Assembly: GCA_030674915.1 (NCBI GenBank)
Contig: JASXSV010000005.1
Span: forward strand, 1-64,000
Length of the DNA stretch: 64,000 bases
Direction: 5' to 3'
Source of the DNA: Candidatus Endonucleibacter bathymodioli
GTDB lineage: Bacteria; Pseudomonadota; Gammaproteobacteria; Pseudomonadales; Endozoicomonadaceae
The position numbers were made by a program, and so were the translations under genes. Positions 10,294 to 19,943 of the stretch are shown here, one piece after another (position 1 is the stretch's first letter; the number at the start of each line of letters is the position of its first letter). The notes below the pieces were generated by a model that searched no databases, was not told the origin of the DNA, and saw only the letters and a program-made list of their open reading frames with translations.

Positions 10294-11178
10294 AAAATCA
10301 CCAACCCAAACCTAATAGACAAGCTACCTATCGGCCTCATACTTCCAAACTGTATACTTATAAAAAAATAGCTACCACATATCCTTCTGGAAAACAAATA
10401 TTACAATCACTTTTCCATGTATTTCTTTGAATATTGTGAAACACACATCACGTTTAGCTCATACTTAAGAAGGTAAGTATCACTCAGTCATTAGAAATCA
10501 AAATATACATTTGCTAAGCCGGCAACATGTATTTCACGAGAATACTAATGGCCGACTATGGCGATTACTACCAAGGGAGTAAAGATTAGTGACGCGCCGA
10601 AAAATAAAATTAATGAGCCTTAATTTTTAATCAACACACAGCAACTAACAGCCATAAACCACCATAGTAAGATTAGGCTTTTATCGGGTAAGTATGTGGT
10701 TATTGTGAAAATCTATTCTCAGGGTTTCTTTAGTTTTTTTTGTCTTCACACCAACGAGAATACACCAACTCCGGTACAACGAGACAACGATTATTTTTGT
10801 AACGCGCCAAGGTATCGGGGTTTAAATCATGCTCGGATTTGAACTGACACAAACTAAAACTGGAGCCAAGGTCACGCAGCTCAGGTCGGCTATTGACCAG
10901 CAAAAAGCAACTATATTGTTAGGGGCTTGAGCTTCAGACATACGTTAAATAACTCCGATTCATTTTCATGCATGGTATCAATATTTGTACCATCAATTGA
11001 TGAGTCACATTTATGAATGAAGGCACAAGAAAGCACCTCGCCTTAAATTTATGTATACTTACGCAGTCTTTAGGATTGCGTTATTGTTAATCATTCCCAT
11101 GCTGTCAGTAATGACATATCAAGCAGTACTTGAAGCACTGACAGGCATTAAATATACATTGAGATTCTTTGCTCGAGC
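10294..11178. other. Long non-coding spacer with transposable-element debris
   Basis: About 880 bp without a supported gene. On the minus strand a short frame near 10740-10890 reads SRPELRDLGSSFSLCQFKSE, and an adjacent frame (10890-10945) reads NNIVAFCWSIADL, but both are broken by stops. The spacer ends at 11178-11191 with GTGCAAAGGTCTC, the right-hand terminus of the IS5-type element family. Confidence 0.4.
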
Positions 11179-11333
11179 GTGCAAAGGTCTCAACACCTAG
11201 CCTAACACAAAGAACTGCTCCCCTACTCGCACCCCTGTTTCTATTTGTTACATGTATACCCGCACTTACCCATGATTTCAAGGGACTTTTCTCTTTTAAT
11301 ACCTCACAAGTATTGCCACTGCTTGCTTCGGCA

Positions 11334-11362
11334 TTTATGGCACGGAGTATGCTTTATATAAA
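11334..11362 (+). promoter_or_regulatory. Putative promoter of CsrB-like RNA 1
   Basis: TTTATG, 17 bp, TATAAA, positioned about ten bases before the conserved RNA block. The same arrangement (TTTATG, 17 bp, TATTAA) precedes copy 2. The -35 is weak, as expected if an activator is needed. I see no TGTAAG...CTTACA-type GacA box. Confidence 0.4.
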
Positions 11363-11370
11363 GTATAAAT

Positions 11371-11654
11371 CAAGCAATAGACTCTATGGACGGAGCGCCA
11401 CAGGGAAGTAAAAAAATAAAAAAAGGAAAAGGAAGTGCTTGATTTAATTTTATGGATGACATCCTGCAAGGATGCAGGGATAACAAAAATAAGAAAGACG
11501 ATCTTTGGACATGATCATATCCATAAAAAATGCACGGATGCTTAATTTGCAACATGGATGATGTAACCAGGAACATCTAGAAAGAACTAGACAGAACTGG
11601 AGTAAATAAAAACTCCCCCTGCTCAGTTGACCTGAAGGGGGATTTTTCTGTTTT
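11371..11654 (+). ncRNA. CsrB/RsmZ-like regulatory sRNA, copy 1
   Basis: About 280 nt without a coding frame, carrying 13 GGA motifs (for example ATGGACGGAG, CAGGGAAG, AAAGGAAAAGGAAG, TATGGATGAC, CAAGGATGCAGGGATAAC, CACGGATGC, CATGGATGATG, CCAGGAACATC). At least two sit in hairpin loops: CTGCA-AGGA-TGCAG and GATGT-AACCAGGA-ACATC. It ends in a strong rho-independent terminator. Dense GGA motifs in stem-loops are the hallmark of CsrB/RsmY/RsmZ RNAs, which titrate the translational repressor CsrA/RsmA. This is an inference from architecture; no sequence match to a named family was tested. If right, it controls virulence and stationary-phase genes post-transcriptionally and would answer to a GacA/UvrY-type regulator. 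Confidence 0.68.
11614..11654 (+). terminator. Rho-independent terminator of sRNA copy 1
   Basis: TCCCCCT (11614-11620) pairs with AGGGGGA (11636-11642), with inner CAG/CTG pairing, followed by TTTTTCTGTTTT. Confidence 0.85.
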
Positions 11655-11661
11655 GCATATT

Positions 11662-11756
11662 GAGACCTTTGCACAAACCGTAATTTTGTTTACTACTAAG
11701 ACAAAAACACACGGAATGATAGCGCATATACTTATAAATGATAGATTGAGTACACT
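11662..11756. repeat. Element B copy 2 (truncated, inverted)
   Basis: Begins GAGACCTTTGCACAAACCGT and reads as the inverse of the right half of the element B copies at 2397 and 30841, up to GATTGAGTAC. It separates the two sRNA copies. Confidence 0.7.
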
Positions 11757-11975
11757 TCAAACAAAAGCAGCCTGCAAAAGAGAATCATGCAAATATCTCA
11801 ACATCCATCCTAACACTGAGGGCTGTTCTCCTACTCGCACCCCTGTTTCTATTTGTGACACTCCCCCCCACATTTACCCATGATTTTAAGGGGTTTTTCT
11901 CTTGTCATACTCACAAGTGTTGCCACTGCTTGCTTAGACATTTATGGCACGGAGTATGCATTATATTAAGTGTAA

Positions 11976-12261
11976 ATCAAGCAATAAACTCTATGGACGG
12001 AGCGCCACAGGGAAGTAAAAAAACAAAAAAAAGGAAAAGGAAGTGTTTGATTTAGTTTTATGGATGACGCCCTGCAAGGATGCAGGGATAACAAAAATAA
12101 GAAAGACGATTTTTGGACAAGATCATATCCATAAAAAATGCACGGATGCTTAACTTGTAACATGGATGATGCAACCAGGAACATCTAGAAGGAACTAAAC
12201 AGAACTGGAGTAAATGAAAAATCCCCCTGCTCAGTTGACCTGAAGGTGGATTTTTCTGTTT
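11976..12261 (+). ncRNA. CsrB/RsmZ-like regulatory sRNA, copy 2
   Basis: About 285 nt closely similar to copy 1, with 14 GGA motifs, including one extra in AGAAGGAACT. The hairpin CTGCA-AGGA-TGCAG is intact. GATGCAACCAGGAACATC keeps four of the five pairs of the second hairpin. Conservation of almost all GGA sites while other bases drift suggests both copies are under selection. Many gammaproteobacteria carry two or more such RNAs, but usually at separate loci; a tandem arrangement is unusual. It lies upstream of the convergent gltX gene, from which it is separated by an element B copy. Confidence 0.68.
12219..12261 (+). terminator. Rho-independent terminator of sRNA copy 2
   Basis: ATCCCCCT ... 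AGGTGGAT followed by TTTTCTGTTT. One C-U mismatch (AGGTGGA instead of AGGGGGA) weakens the stem relative to copy 1. Confidence 0.75.
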
Positions 12262-12265
12262 AGTA

Positions 12266-12408
12266 CATTAATATATTTACACGATTGTGCTTTTGCCAAC
12301 TGCTTCGTTAAAAACGTACTCAAACATCATTTATAAGACAACCTCTAACTTTTCGTGCTTTTTTACATCACCAACTACCAAATTTATGGCTCGTGCAAAA
12401 GCCTCATT
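12266..12408. repeat. Element B copy 3
   Basis: Contains TTTTGCCAACTGCTTCGTTAA, the CGTACTCAAACATCATTTAT block and the right end GCTCGTGCAAAAGCCTC. The left end is decayed. It lies between sRNA copy 2 and the 3' end of gltX. Confidence 0.7.
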
Positions 12409-12425
12409 GTGCAATTCTATATTTT

Positions 12426-13916
12426 TTATGTGTTTAAACCTAATGCTTTAAATTCTTTCTCTAGCCCTTTTCTTTCTTTTTTCGACAGGCCACCCAGCAC
12501 AAAAATAGCATGGCGCAAACGAACACTACTCATGGCCCGGCCCAAAATTTCCATGGATTCCATCACTGACCAAGAATGGCTGGTGCCAGCAATAGCAATA
12601 AAAATTGGGTGATTAAAATCACCCAATTTATGACCCATTATTTTAGACAACTGCTTAATATCATTAAAAATATTATTTTTGCTCCAGTGGCGCTGTTGCT
12701 CTAATTGCCATAGGGTAAATTGAAGAATTTTTCGTACTTCTGCTTCATTTAAGTTTTTGTATTTGAAGCTCTCAGGAGTTAAATTCAGATTTCCTGAAAA
12801 CATGAATGCCACCATGGGTGCAAAGTCGCTTAGAGTTTCCACCCGTTCTTTGGCCAATGGCAAGAAGCTCATCATGTATTCTTTATTCAGCCTCCAATCA
12901 CACAAACGGTCAACAAACTCATCATTTGTTAGATTCTCCCGTATCCAGCTTCCATTTAACCAAGATAGTTTTTCCTGATCAAAAATAGGACCACCAAGAG
13001 ATACACGAGAAATATCAAAATATTCAAACATTTCATTAACAGTGAATTTTTCTCGCTCATCAGGCATAGACCAACCCATGCGTCCAAGGTAATTTACTAG
13101 TGCTTCTGGTAAATAGCCAGCATCTCGATAATAAGCAATACTAGTTGGATTCTTACGTTTAGACAGCTTGCTTTTATCTGGATTTCTCAGTAATGGCATA
13201 TGATAGAGAGCGGGCATTTGCCAATTAAAGTATTGATACAACAGCTGGTGTTTTGGTGCTGAGTTAATCCATTCTTCTCCACGAATAATATGTGTGATTC
13301 CCATTAAGTGGTCATCCACTACGTTAGCCAGATGGTAGGTTGGCAAACCATCAGACTTTATCAACACCTGCATATCTACTTGGCACCAGTCAATAATTAT
13401 ATCCCCACGTAGAACATCTTCAATTATGCAGGTACCACTTTCCGGCACTTTCATACGAATAATATAGGGCTCTCCTGCTGCTATCTTTTCTTTTATTTTT
13501 TCTTCAGACAATTGCAGGCAGTGACCATTATAGCCAGTGGTTTGTTTATTAGCGGTCTGCTCCGCGCGAATAGAATCCAATCTTTCGGAAGAGCAGAAAC
13601 AATGAAAAGCATGGTCATTATTAAGAAGCTGCCGCGCATGTTCAGCATAAATTTCCTTACGCTCGCTTTGACGATAGGGACCATGAGGCCCGCCAACATC
13701 CGGACCTTCATCCCAGTTTAGCCCCAGCCAGCTCAAGGAGTCCAAAATCTGTTGTTCAGACTCCGGCGTACTTCTTGCTTGATCAGTATCTTCTATACGT
13801 AGAATAAATTTGCCGCCCTGACTGCGAGCAAAGGCCATATTAAAAAGCGCTATATACGCCGTCCCCACATGTGGATCACCTGTTGGGGATGGGGCTATTC
13901 GAGTACGAATGAGCAT
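12426..13916 (-). CDS. gltX: Glutamate--tRNA ligase
   Basis: Charges tRNA-Glu with glutamate. The 496-aa protein begins with the class-I HIGH-type motif ([20 protein letters not shown]), continues with [10 protein letters not shown], and has the KMSKS-type loop ([10 protein letters not shown]) near residue 250, followed by an all-helical anticodon-binding domain. Length is normal for the family. It is a single-gene unit. The [16 protein letters not shown] segment is typical of the bacterial discriminating form. A helper aspect: glutamyl-tRNA is also the precursor for tetrapyrrole synthesis. Confidence 0.97.
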   Translation of the reverse strand: MLIRTRIAPSPTGDPHVGTAYIALFNMAFARSQGGKFILRIEDTDQARSTPESEQQILDSLSWLGLNWDEGPDVGGPHGPYRQSERKEIYAEHARQLLNNDHAFHCFCSSERLDSIRAEQTANKQTTGYNGHCLQLSEEKIKEKIAAGEPYIIRMKVPESGTCIIEDVLRGDIIIDWCQVDMQVLIKSDGLPTYHLANVVDDHLMGITHIIRGEEWINSAPKHQLLYQYFNWQMPALYHMPLLRNPDKSKLSKRKNPTSIAYYRDAGYLPEALVNYLGRMGWSMPDEREKFTVNEMFEYFDISRVSLGGPIFDQEKLSWLNGSWIRENLTNDEFVDRLCDWRLNKEYMMSFLPLAKERVETLSDFAPMVAFMFSGNLNLTPESFKYKNLNEAEVRKILQFTLWQLEQQRHWSKNNIFNDIKQLSKIMGHKLGDFNHPIFIAIAGTSHSWSVMESMEILGRAMSSVRLRHAIFVLGGLSKKERKGLEKEFKALGLNT

Positions 13917-14035
13917 AATTCTTGACAGTCCGACAAAAGCTGTCCATTATAACTTTCTTGCCTCCCTATATACAGCATTATTAACCTATTTTTAGATTAT
14001 CCACCCCCCCCCTGTACTAGTACCACTGAATTGTG

Positions 14036-14118
14036 AGTATACCCATTCCCCTTGAATCTGGGTAAGTAGGCGATAAACAAGCTAAGCCCCAAAGCTTACA
14101 AGTAGTATGTGACTATGC
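14036..14118. repeat. Palindromic element A, copy 2 (one half)
   Basis: GTATACCCATTCCCCTTGAA then AGTAGGCGATAAACAAGCTA and TTACAAGTAGTATGTGA; the right arm is missing. Confidence 0.7.
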
Positions 14119-14210
14119 GTAATGGTTAAATAAAACCAGATACTTTATAAGAGAATAGATCCATGGGCTCTCAAACCCAATTGGCTATTGCTCCCCCTAC
14201 TACTAAAGCA

Positions 14211-14240
14211 TAACCAACGACTTTAACCACCTCCAATGAA
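14211..14240. repeat. Repeat C, partial copy
   Basis: ATAACCAACGACTTTAACCA is shared with the repeat C copies at 19336-19374 and 34366-34407. Confidence 0.5.
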
Positions 14241-14279
14241 CTCTCCAGATTTTTTTAGACATTACTAAGATAACTTGCA

Positions 14280-17012
14280 TCAAAATACAAGCCCGAAGAA
14301 TTCCATCACAAGAGTCTTCCATAAACTAAAACGTGAATTATACTCTAGCATAAGTTCAACCCAAGTTAACTGGTATTTTCTGGCTTGCCCCAAAGGAAAG
14401 CTCCAAGGATAGCAAAGTGTATTCAAATCTGTGCGCGAATCCCTAATCAAAGCTCTTGCACACTTTGATTTTTTACATTCTATGGCTAGCATCAATGCTG
14501 TACAACCAAACAAGCGTGTTCTTTGATTCACTTCGATATTCTTTGCTCTCAATAGCTCCGCAACACACGCTTGATAACCTTCCATAGCAGCATTCTGCAG
14601 TGGGGAATATCTATTGATATCTCTCTTGTTGACATGGATTCCATCTACTCTCCGTAACACCTTAACACACTCCAAGTGGCCTTTCCCAGCTGCGTAGTTC
14701 AGAGGTGTCGAACCATCGTCAGACTCTATATTTACACAAGCTCCCGCCGCCAATAAAAGCTTGATACACTCTGCATGTCCGTTTATCGCTGCACAGGCAA
14801 GAGCCGTAAGGCCACTTTCACCTTGAGCATTTACCCGAATATCTGTTGCCATCAATAACGCCTTAACACACCCTACGTCGCCTTTACTAGCCGCAGAATA
14901 CAAAGGTGATACGCCAAGTGTATCCTCGAAATCGGTTATAGCTCCTGCAGCCAATAACGCCTTAACACTCTCAACGTGACCTTTGTTAGTTGCCACACTC
15001 AGGATCGTATCTCCATTGACATCCTTACCATTAACGTCATACCTACCCAACAAGTATGCCACTCCAGGCAAAATATCACGGCACTCGAAGAAATCCAGTA
15101 AAATCTCAAGGTTATCGCGTAAAAGACTAATTAATTTATCACAATTTCCTGTTAATAGAAGACAGGACAATAGTTTCTTCTGATTTAAGATATATGCCTG
15201 CTTAAATAACCTGCGGCAATCATTAGGAGTAAGCAATTGTTTGATACTTTCTTCGGAAAAATCCGAGATCTGCCAACTGCACAAAGATGGTGTAATTGAA
15301 GTAATATCTAGTCCGTATTTTTGGAGGTTTAATAAGACTGGTTCCAGTAATGGAGTATTGATCAACCAACTTAAAATCTTTGGTGAAACTAATCCTTCGC
15401 CTGAATTTATTATTTTGTCACATACACACTGGCATAATATCTTATTGAAATCCCCACTATTATGAACCAGTTTAAATGTCAACTGATTGGAAAGTGTATT
15501 AGTCAACCACAGCCTTGCTTTACAGAGCTTATCTGTAATGTCTGGATTCATAAAAAACGAGGCAATATCCTCGGGCCTGTCAGTCTGATCCAGTGCTTGA
15601 GTCAGGAGAGCATAGACCTCAGGCTGACTAAAGAAGTCCGTTGATGTTAAATGAGATAACTCAAGCGTAGTATGATTGTCAGCTTCAAAAATACATTTTT
15701 TTCCTACCCGAAAGCACTGGTCATGCTCAAACACCCAAAAGAAAACCCCACCCATTGTGCCTATATACAAGTTGTTGTTGGTACTTTTGGAAATAACTGT
15801 AAAAACTCTTACTTTTGATTCTTTTAAATGGTTGTTTTGCGACCCTATCAATTTTCTTGTTACCCAAGCTAATAACTTTTCTCGGTAACGCACAAGACTA
15901 TAAACATTCTCGCCTTTTTTATCAATCAAGTCCCCTAGACCAAGATCCTCATTTTTTTTTGTTCCCAGCCAACTACTAATCGGTTTGAATAGCTTATTAC
16001 TCAAAGTTTCAGCTATATCCGAACTAAAGTCTGACACCGTTATGTCATCAGTTTCCCATTTCGACATCCCCTCTTGTTGGAGAATATTTTTCAGATTATC
16101 AGACCAATCATTCGCTAATTTTCGGACAATAGTACTTCTGCTGACAGATAATTCTGCTAAAGACATAAAATCCATCACAAGTTTTTTGCTCAAAGAACTT
16201 GGTGCGAATTGATCATGGACAGAAGGGAGTTTCAGTTCATCACAAAAAAGATTATAAAAGCTGTTGGCCCAGTGCGTATCCATGCCTGAAGAAATATCAA
16301 TGATACCTTTCCGCTTACTGTCAGCCAGAAATGAATGAATGAATTCATGGAACAAAGTTTTCCTGACCTTAAATAGCCTGCCTATCAGTCCTGCCTCAGA
16401 CGCTTCGAGATCAATATAACTGTGTTTGAATCGTCCGTACACGCCAGCAGGGCAAAGATCTATACCTTCCAAACAGTCTTGGAGTACCGATGCAATATAG
16501 TCTTTTGTCTGAGAATAGATATCATCATTCTGATAGCATCTTTTATAACATTTCATCTTCGTTAGCAAGCATCGTAGATGAACGCGGGTCTCTTCATACA
16601 GAGGCAATAAAAACGTTTTAAAATCTTCAGAAGGCTTGTGTATATTATTATAAAAAACGTTTATATTCTCATCGAATTTGCTCCCAACAAAGTGGGGAGC
16701 CAAATCCTTTAGTTCCTGAATGTCATTTAGAAACTGAGATTTAATGCTTGCAAACAATCTATGGGACTCTAGTTCTTTATATTTTTTAACCTTTGGTAAT
16801 TGAATACAATCAAACTGGCATCCCGCAGTTTTCCCCCTAACCTCGGAGACAGAAGGGTAATTCCAAGGCTTGAAAAGCACTGATTGGACTGCAGATGTAG
16901 CATATAATGGTAAGGTAATAAAAATAAAAAGGACACAGAGATACTTCAAATAATGAAACCCTTCATTAAGATGAACTGATATCAAAGGCTGATAGACGCT
17001 CATATATAACAC
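14280..17012 (-). CDS. Secreted ankyrin-repeat protein with an HExxH motif
   Basis: 910 aa. A hydrophobic stretch (residues 22-41) followed by TSAV looks like a signal peptide after a longer than usual N-terminus. Residues 221-230 read FHEFIHSFLA: H222-E223-x-x-H226 fits the zinc-metallopeptidase signature, but the third ligand is not identified. Residues roughly 650-855 hold about six ankyrin repeats (GDTILSVATNKGHVESVKAL, GLTALACAAINGHAECIKLL, GSTPLNYAAGKGHLECVKVL and others). The middle part (240-640) is not recognised and contains many cysteines. Ankyrin repeats in host-associated bacteria commonly bind host proteins. A secreted effector with a protease-like N-terminal domain is an inference. 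Monocistronic, bracketed by repeat-laden spacers. Confidence 0.78.
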   Translation of the reverse strand: MLYMSVYQPLISVHLNEGFHYLKYLCVLFIFITLPLYATSAVQSVLFKPWNYPSVSEVRGKTAGCQFDCIQLPKVKKYKELESHRLFASIKSQFLNDIQELKDLAPHFVGSKFDENINVFYNNIHKPSEDFKTFLLPLYEETRVHLRCLLTKMKCYKRCYQNDDIYSQTKDYIASVLQDCLEGIDLCPAGVYGRFKHSYIDLEASEAGLIGRLFKVRKTLFHEFIHSFLADSKRKGIIDISSGMDTHWANSFYNLFCDELKLPSVHDQFAPSSLSKKLVMDFMSLAELSVSRSTIVRKLANDWSDNLKNILQQEGMSKWETDDITVSDFSSDIAETLSNKLFKPISSWLGTKKNEDLGLGDLIDKKGENVYSLVRYREKLLAWVTRKLIGSQNNHLKESKVRVFTVISKSTNNNLYIGTMGGVFFWVFEHDQCFRVGKKCIFEADNHTTLELSHLTSTDFFSQPEVYALLTQALDQTDRPEDIASFFMNPDITDKLCKARLWLTNTLSNQLTFKLVHNSGDFNKILCQCVCDKIINSGEGLVSPKILSWLINTPLLEPVLLNLQKYGLDITSITPSLCSWQISDFSEESIKQLLTPNDCRRLFKQAYILNQKKLLSCLLLTGNCDKLISLLRDNLEILLDFFECRDILPGVAYLLGRYDVNGKDVNGDTILSVATNKGHVESVKALLAAGAITDFEDTLGVSPLYSAASKGDVGCVKALLMATDIRVNAQGESGLTALACAAINGHAECIKLLLAAGACVNIESDDGSTPLNYAAGKGHLECVKVLRRVDGIHVNKRDINRYSPLQNAAMEGYQACVAELLRAKNIEVNQRTRLFGCTALMLAIECKKSKCARALIRDSRTDLNTLCYPWSFPLGQARKYQLTWVELMLEYNSRFSLWKTLVMEFFGLVF

Positions 17013-17241
17013 TCACTAAATACATCATGTAATTCTTCTGGGTTGATGAAGTGGCCAATAATAAATATTTTAGTACTAATTGATAATATGATTTAATTAT
17101 TATCGCAACTGATTATATAAAGAAAAATACCCACTTATTTTGAGTTTAATTTTCCAACCATATTTGCAGCCAGAAATTATAAAATTTATTTACAAAATCA
17201 CAGAGCAGTTGGATACCAAGCGCTTCCGACGAGAACAAACC

Positions 17242-18243
17242 TTAGCCCCTTCCCCCATTAACCACCAACCCGCGTTTACCCTGTAATCCCCCAGTATGAA
17301 TCATCAAAATCCGACAACCACTGACCAAGTCCTCTCGACTTATTCTATTTTTTAAAGCCAACATTACCTTCCCTGTATAGACTTGATCCAATGGAACACC
17401 TGTATCTTGTTCAAACTCTTCAATAAAACTCAGTAGCTCTAGCGAAGTACGACCATAACCTCCACAATGACTATCAGTATCCAATGTCCAACGAGCCTGT
17501 GCTTTTTGCAACAAGTGCGTAATATCATCCCTCAAAAAATCCGCCTCTTTTAATATTGCCACTCCTCGAACGACCGCAGCTTCAGCGTTACGTATAGATC
17601 TCACAACTCCAGCAAGAGTTGAACCAGTGCCACACCCCAGCCAAATTTCATCATACTCACAAGGATCAATATTCCCTGCCGAAAGAATTCCTTCACTCCC
17701 TTTTACCCCCAACTCTCCGCCACCACCTTCTGGCACAATAGTCACCTGATCGATTTTATAACCCAGCAATCTCACTAGCGCGTCTTTATACTCCTGGTCA
17801 TTACGCTTACGGTAATCTCTGCGACTGACATAATAAATTTTCATACCCCAAGCCTGAGCATCCTGCAACATAGCCGTAGAGCATTTTTCTTCTCCTCTGA
17901 TAACCCCTATTGTATTAATATTCAACACCTGACCTGCAGCAGCCAAAGCATGAATATGATTAGACCATATGCCACCAAAACTCATTACGGTATTAATATT
18001 TGCTAACTGAGAAGCCTGAAGATATGGCCTTAATTTAAACCATTTATTACCACTGATGGTTGGATGCAGCTTATCCAACCGTAAAATGTCTAGCTTAATA
18101 TTTCGCCCTTTAATCCATAACGGCTTTACAGAATGGCTACCTATACATAAGTCCAGCCTATCAATTAAGGCCTTATCCACACTAAAATCATCCAGTTTTA
18201 TTATGGAATCACCATCTTTTTCTGTCAAATTAGTCACATACAC
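17242..18243 (-). CDS. PLP-dependent ACC deaminase / D-cysteine desulfhydrase family enzyme
   Basis: 333 aa of the tryptophan-synthase-beta fold. The PLP lysine lies in the family motif LHPTISGNKWFKLRPYL (K of SGNKW, about residue 67), followed by SFGGIWSNHIHALAAAG (phosphate/substrate loop) and the glycine-rich PLP-phosphate loop EIWLGCGTGSTLAG. Members of this family deaminate 1-aminocyclopropane-1-carboxylate or release sulfide from D-cysteine; in organisms unconnected to plants the D-cysteine/D-amino-acid activity is more likely, but the substrate cannot be decided here. Single gene, on the same strand as the upstream uppS but separated by about 245 bp. Confidence 0.88.
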   Translation of the reverse strand: MYVTNLTEKDGDSIIKLDDFSVDKALIDRLDLCIGSHSVKPLWIKGRNIKLDILRLDKLHPTISGNKWFKLRPYLQASQLANINTVMSFGGIWSNHIHALAAAGQVLNINTIGVIRGEEKCSTAMLQDAQAWGMKIYYVSRRDYRKRNDQEYKDALVRLLGYKIDQVTIVPEGGGGELGVKGSEGILSAGNIDPCEYDEIWLGCGTGSTLAGVVRSIRNAEAAVVRGVAILKEADFLRDDITHLLQKAQARWTLDTDSHCGGYGRTSLELLSFIEEFEQDTGVPLDQVYTGKVMLALKNRISREDLVSGCRILMIHTGGLQGKRGLVVNGGRG

Positions 18244-18488
18244 ATCAAATACACGTCAAATATAGAGTTTCACTGTCATTCAATTTATTCTTTTATGTAA
18301 TCCTGACGGCCTGCTTCCAATCTCTAGCATGTCCTTGTCAATTACAAAACCTAGGATAATCATCAAATAGAAAGGCAGGAAAGATCACATCTTTCGAGAA
18401 AAAATGCGTATAAAATGACCTTTCCCAAGCATAGCGACACCTGATAAGACAACAGATCCGGCCATAGCAACAGCTAGAACCAATAACT

Positions 18489-19241
18489 TTAATCAGATAA
18501 CTGTTCACTGGTCTTACCAAACCGACGCTCTCGTTTCTGATAAATTAGCAACGCCTCGTCCAGATCCGTAGATTTAAAATCAGGCCACAGTGTGTCAGTA
18601 AAATAAAATTCACTATAAGCACACTGCCAAAGCAAAAAATTACTAATCCTCTGCTCTCCGCTTGTTCTAATCAACAGATCTACAGGAGGCATACCCGCTG
18701 TAGACAGTTTATTTTCTATTCGCTTTTCATCAATCTCATCCAGAGTAATAACACCCTCTTTCATTTCAACCGCTAGTTTTTTACAGGCTCGCACAATATC
18801 CCACTGACCACCATAATTTACTGCCACACAAAGCTCCATGCTATTGCAGTGGATCGTTTTCTGTTCTGTGCCTTTTATAGAACCCTGAATTTTGTCACTA
18901 AGCCTGCTAAGATCACCGATTACTCTTAACCGAATATTATATTTAATCAATTTTTTCGTTTCTTTCCGCAGGGAATGATAAAGCAGAGACATCAACCCCT
19001 TCACCTCTTCTGGGGGACGATTCCAGTTTTCCTTAGAAAATGCAAACAATGTGAGATAACGGATACCAAGCTCCCTACAGTGACTAATCACTCCTCTCAC
19101 AGCCTCAGTAGCTGCCCGATGACCAGATAACTTGGGCAGTAACCGGCTATGCGCCCAACGATTATTACCATCCATAATGATAGCAATATGTTCTGGCAAG
19201 CTAGTAGCGTCTAACTGTAAACTGTTTATAAGAGTTGTCAT
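18489..19241 (-). CDS. uppS: Undecaprenyl diphosphate synthase
   Basis: Adds eight isopentenyl units in cis to farnesyl diphosphate to make the C55 lipid carrier for peptidoglycan and O-antigen synthesis. The 250-aa protein has the catalytic aspartate in IIMDGNNRWA (about residue 23), then GHRAATEAVRG, LTLFAFSKENWNRP and the late RTSGEQRISNFLLWQ and SEFYFTDTLWPDF motifs, all standard for the family. In related genomes uppS sits between frr and cdsA-dxr; here it stands alone and no cdsA follows. Confidence 0.96.
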   Translation of the reverse strand: MTTLINSLQLDATSLPEHIAIIMDGNNRWAHSRLLPKLSGHRAATEAVRGVISHCRELGIRYLTLFAFSKENWNRPPEEVKGLMSLLYHSLRKETKKLIKYNIRLRVIGDLSRLSDKIQGSIKGTEQKTIHCNSMELCVAVNYGGQWDIVRACKKLAVEMKEGVITLDEIDEKRIENKLSTAGMPPVDLLIRTSGEQRISNFLLWQCAYSEFYFTDTLWPDFKSTDLDEALLIYQKRERRFGKTSEQLSD

Positions 19242-19335
19242 AGCATGGGAGCAATCTGGAAAAAACCTGAAGAAGCTTTTGATGATATTTTATACACATC
19301 TGCGATACTCTTACCGATAAAGTAAAAAAATGTAT

Positions 19336-19374
19336 AGGTCTCAGCGCAACCAACGACTTTAGCCACCGTCATTG
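19336..19374. repeat. Repeat C, copy 1
   Basis: GGTCTCAGCGCAACCAACGA followed by CTTTAGCCACCGTCATTG; the reverse complement of the copy at 34366-34407 with about five differences. Its GGTCTCA edge resembles the IS5-type terminus. Confidence 0.7.
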
Positions 19375-19641
19375 ATCTTATCCCATGTTAGCAGCAATTA
19401 TGAAACTTGCTAGGACGTTTTACACCAAATTATCGGTTTTATGTACTGCTTCTAGTGTTTAGAACGGATCTTTTTACGCACTTACCCTACATAACATTAT
19501 TTCGGCATATCATAGAACATCAAAAATTGGATAATTTAAATCAGTGACTGATACGAAGAGTATGGGCTGAATGGTAAATGATTTTTGCATACCGATATTA
19601 TACCAGAATATGCTCGACTTTGTTGAGTTATGCTGAGGTAT

Positions 19642-19763
19642 CTATATACCTGTTTCCACGGACGACCTAATACTGTTGACCGTATCAACCACCTACTACT
19701 CGTAGACTAATCGAGCTTTTCTAGTTTTTCGCATACTCACACCTACAAGTAGAGTAGGTATAA
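19642..19763. repeat. Palindromic element A, copy 3
   Basis: TATATACCTGTTTCC ... CAACCACCTACTACTCGTAG ... GCATACTCACACC ... GTAGGTATAA. Shows both arms and the core of the family. Confidence 0.7.
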
Positions 19764-19943
19764 ATCCGATCTACCATTGATTATTGTAACAACTTTCCTC
19801 ACTTATTGTTAAAGATACCAACTTTTTCCCAGAGATATACTGTAACCTCACCTATTCACAACCACACATATCCAACACTCTACACCTTAAATGCATAAGA
19901 TTATTAACCGCTATCACCTTCAATAGAAACACGTATAGAGATT

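Larger units (their letters stand above)
11179..11660. repeat. Duplicated unit, copy 1 (contains an sRNA gene)
   Basis: About 480 bp that recur, with substitutions and small indels, at 11786-12265. Shared blocks include CTCGCACCCCTGTTTCTATT, ACCCATGATTT, GCCACTGCTTGCTT, GGACGGAGCGCCACAGGGAA and the terminator. The left edge coincides with an IS5-type end, suggesting a transposon-linked duplication. Confidence 0.85.
11786..12265. repeat. Duplicated unit, copy 2 (contains an sRNA gene)
   Basis: Second copy of the 480-bp unit. Its left edge carries a decayed form (ATGCAAATATCTCAACA) of the IS5-type end seen at copy 1. Differences are spread along the unit, so the duplication is not recent. Confidence 0.85.
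13917..14279. other. Spacer with repeat fragments and a C9 tract
   Basis: Holds a nine-C run (14004-14012), a truncated palindromic element A and a partial repeat C. No gene seen. Confidence 0.5.
19242..19943. other. Repeat-bearing spacer
   Basis: About 700 bp without a gene; contains repeat C (19336-19374) and a copy of palindromic element A (19642-19763). Nothing else recognised. Confidence 0.5.

Noticed and set aside
10740..10945. Possible hsdM-like fragment (NNIVAFCWSIADL) followed by another short frame
   Set aside because: Only about 13 residues resemble the start of type I methyltransferase subunits, the frame breaks at once and nothing nearby supports a restriction system.
18338..18520. 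60-codon frame directly after uppS, position of a possible cdsA relic
   Set aside because: The text does not resemble CdsA and overlaps the end of uppS; no ribosome binding site.
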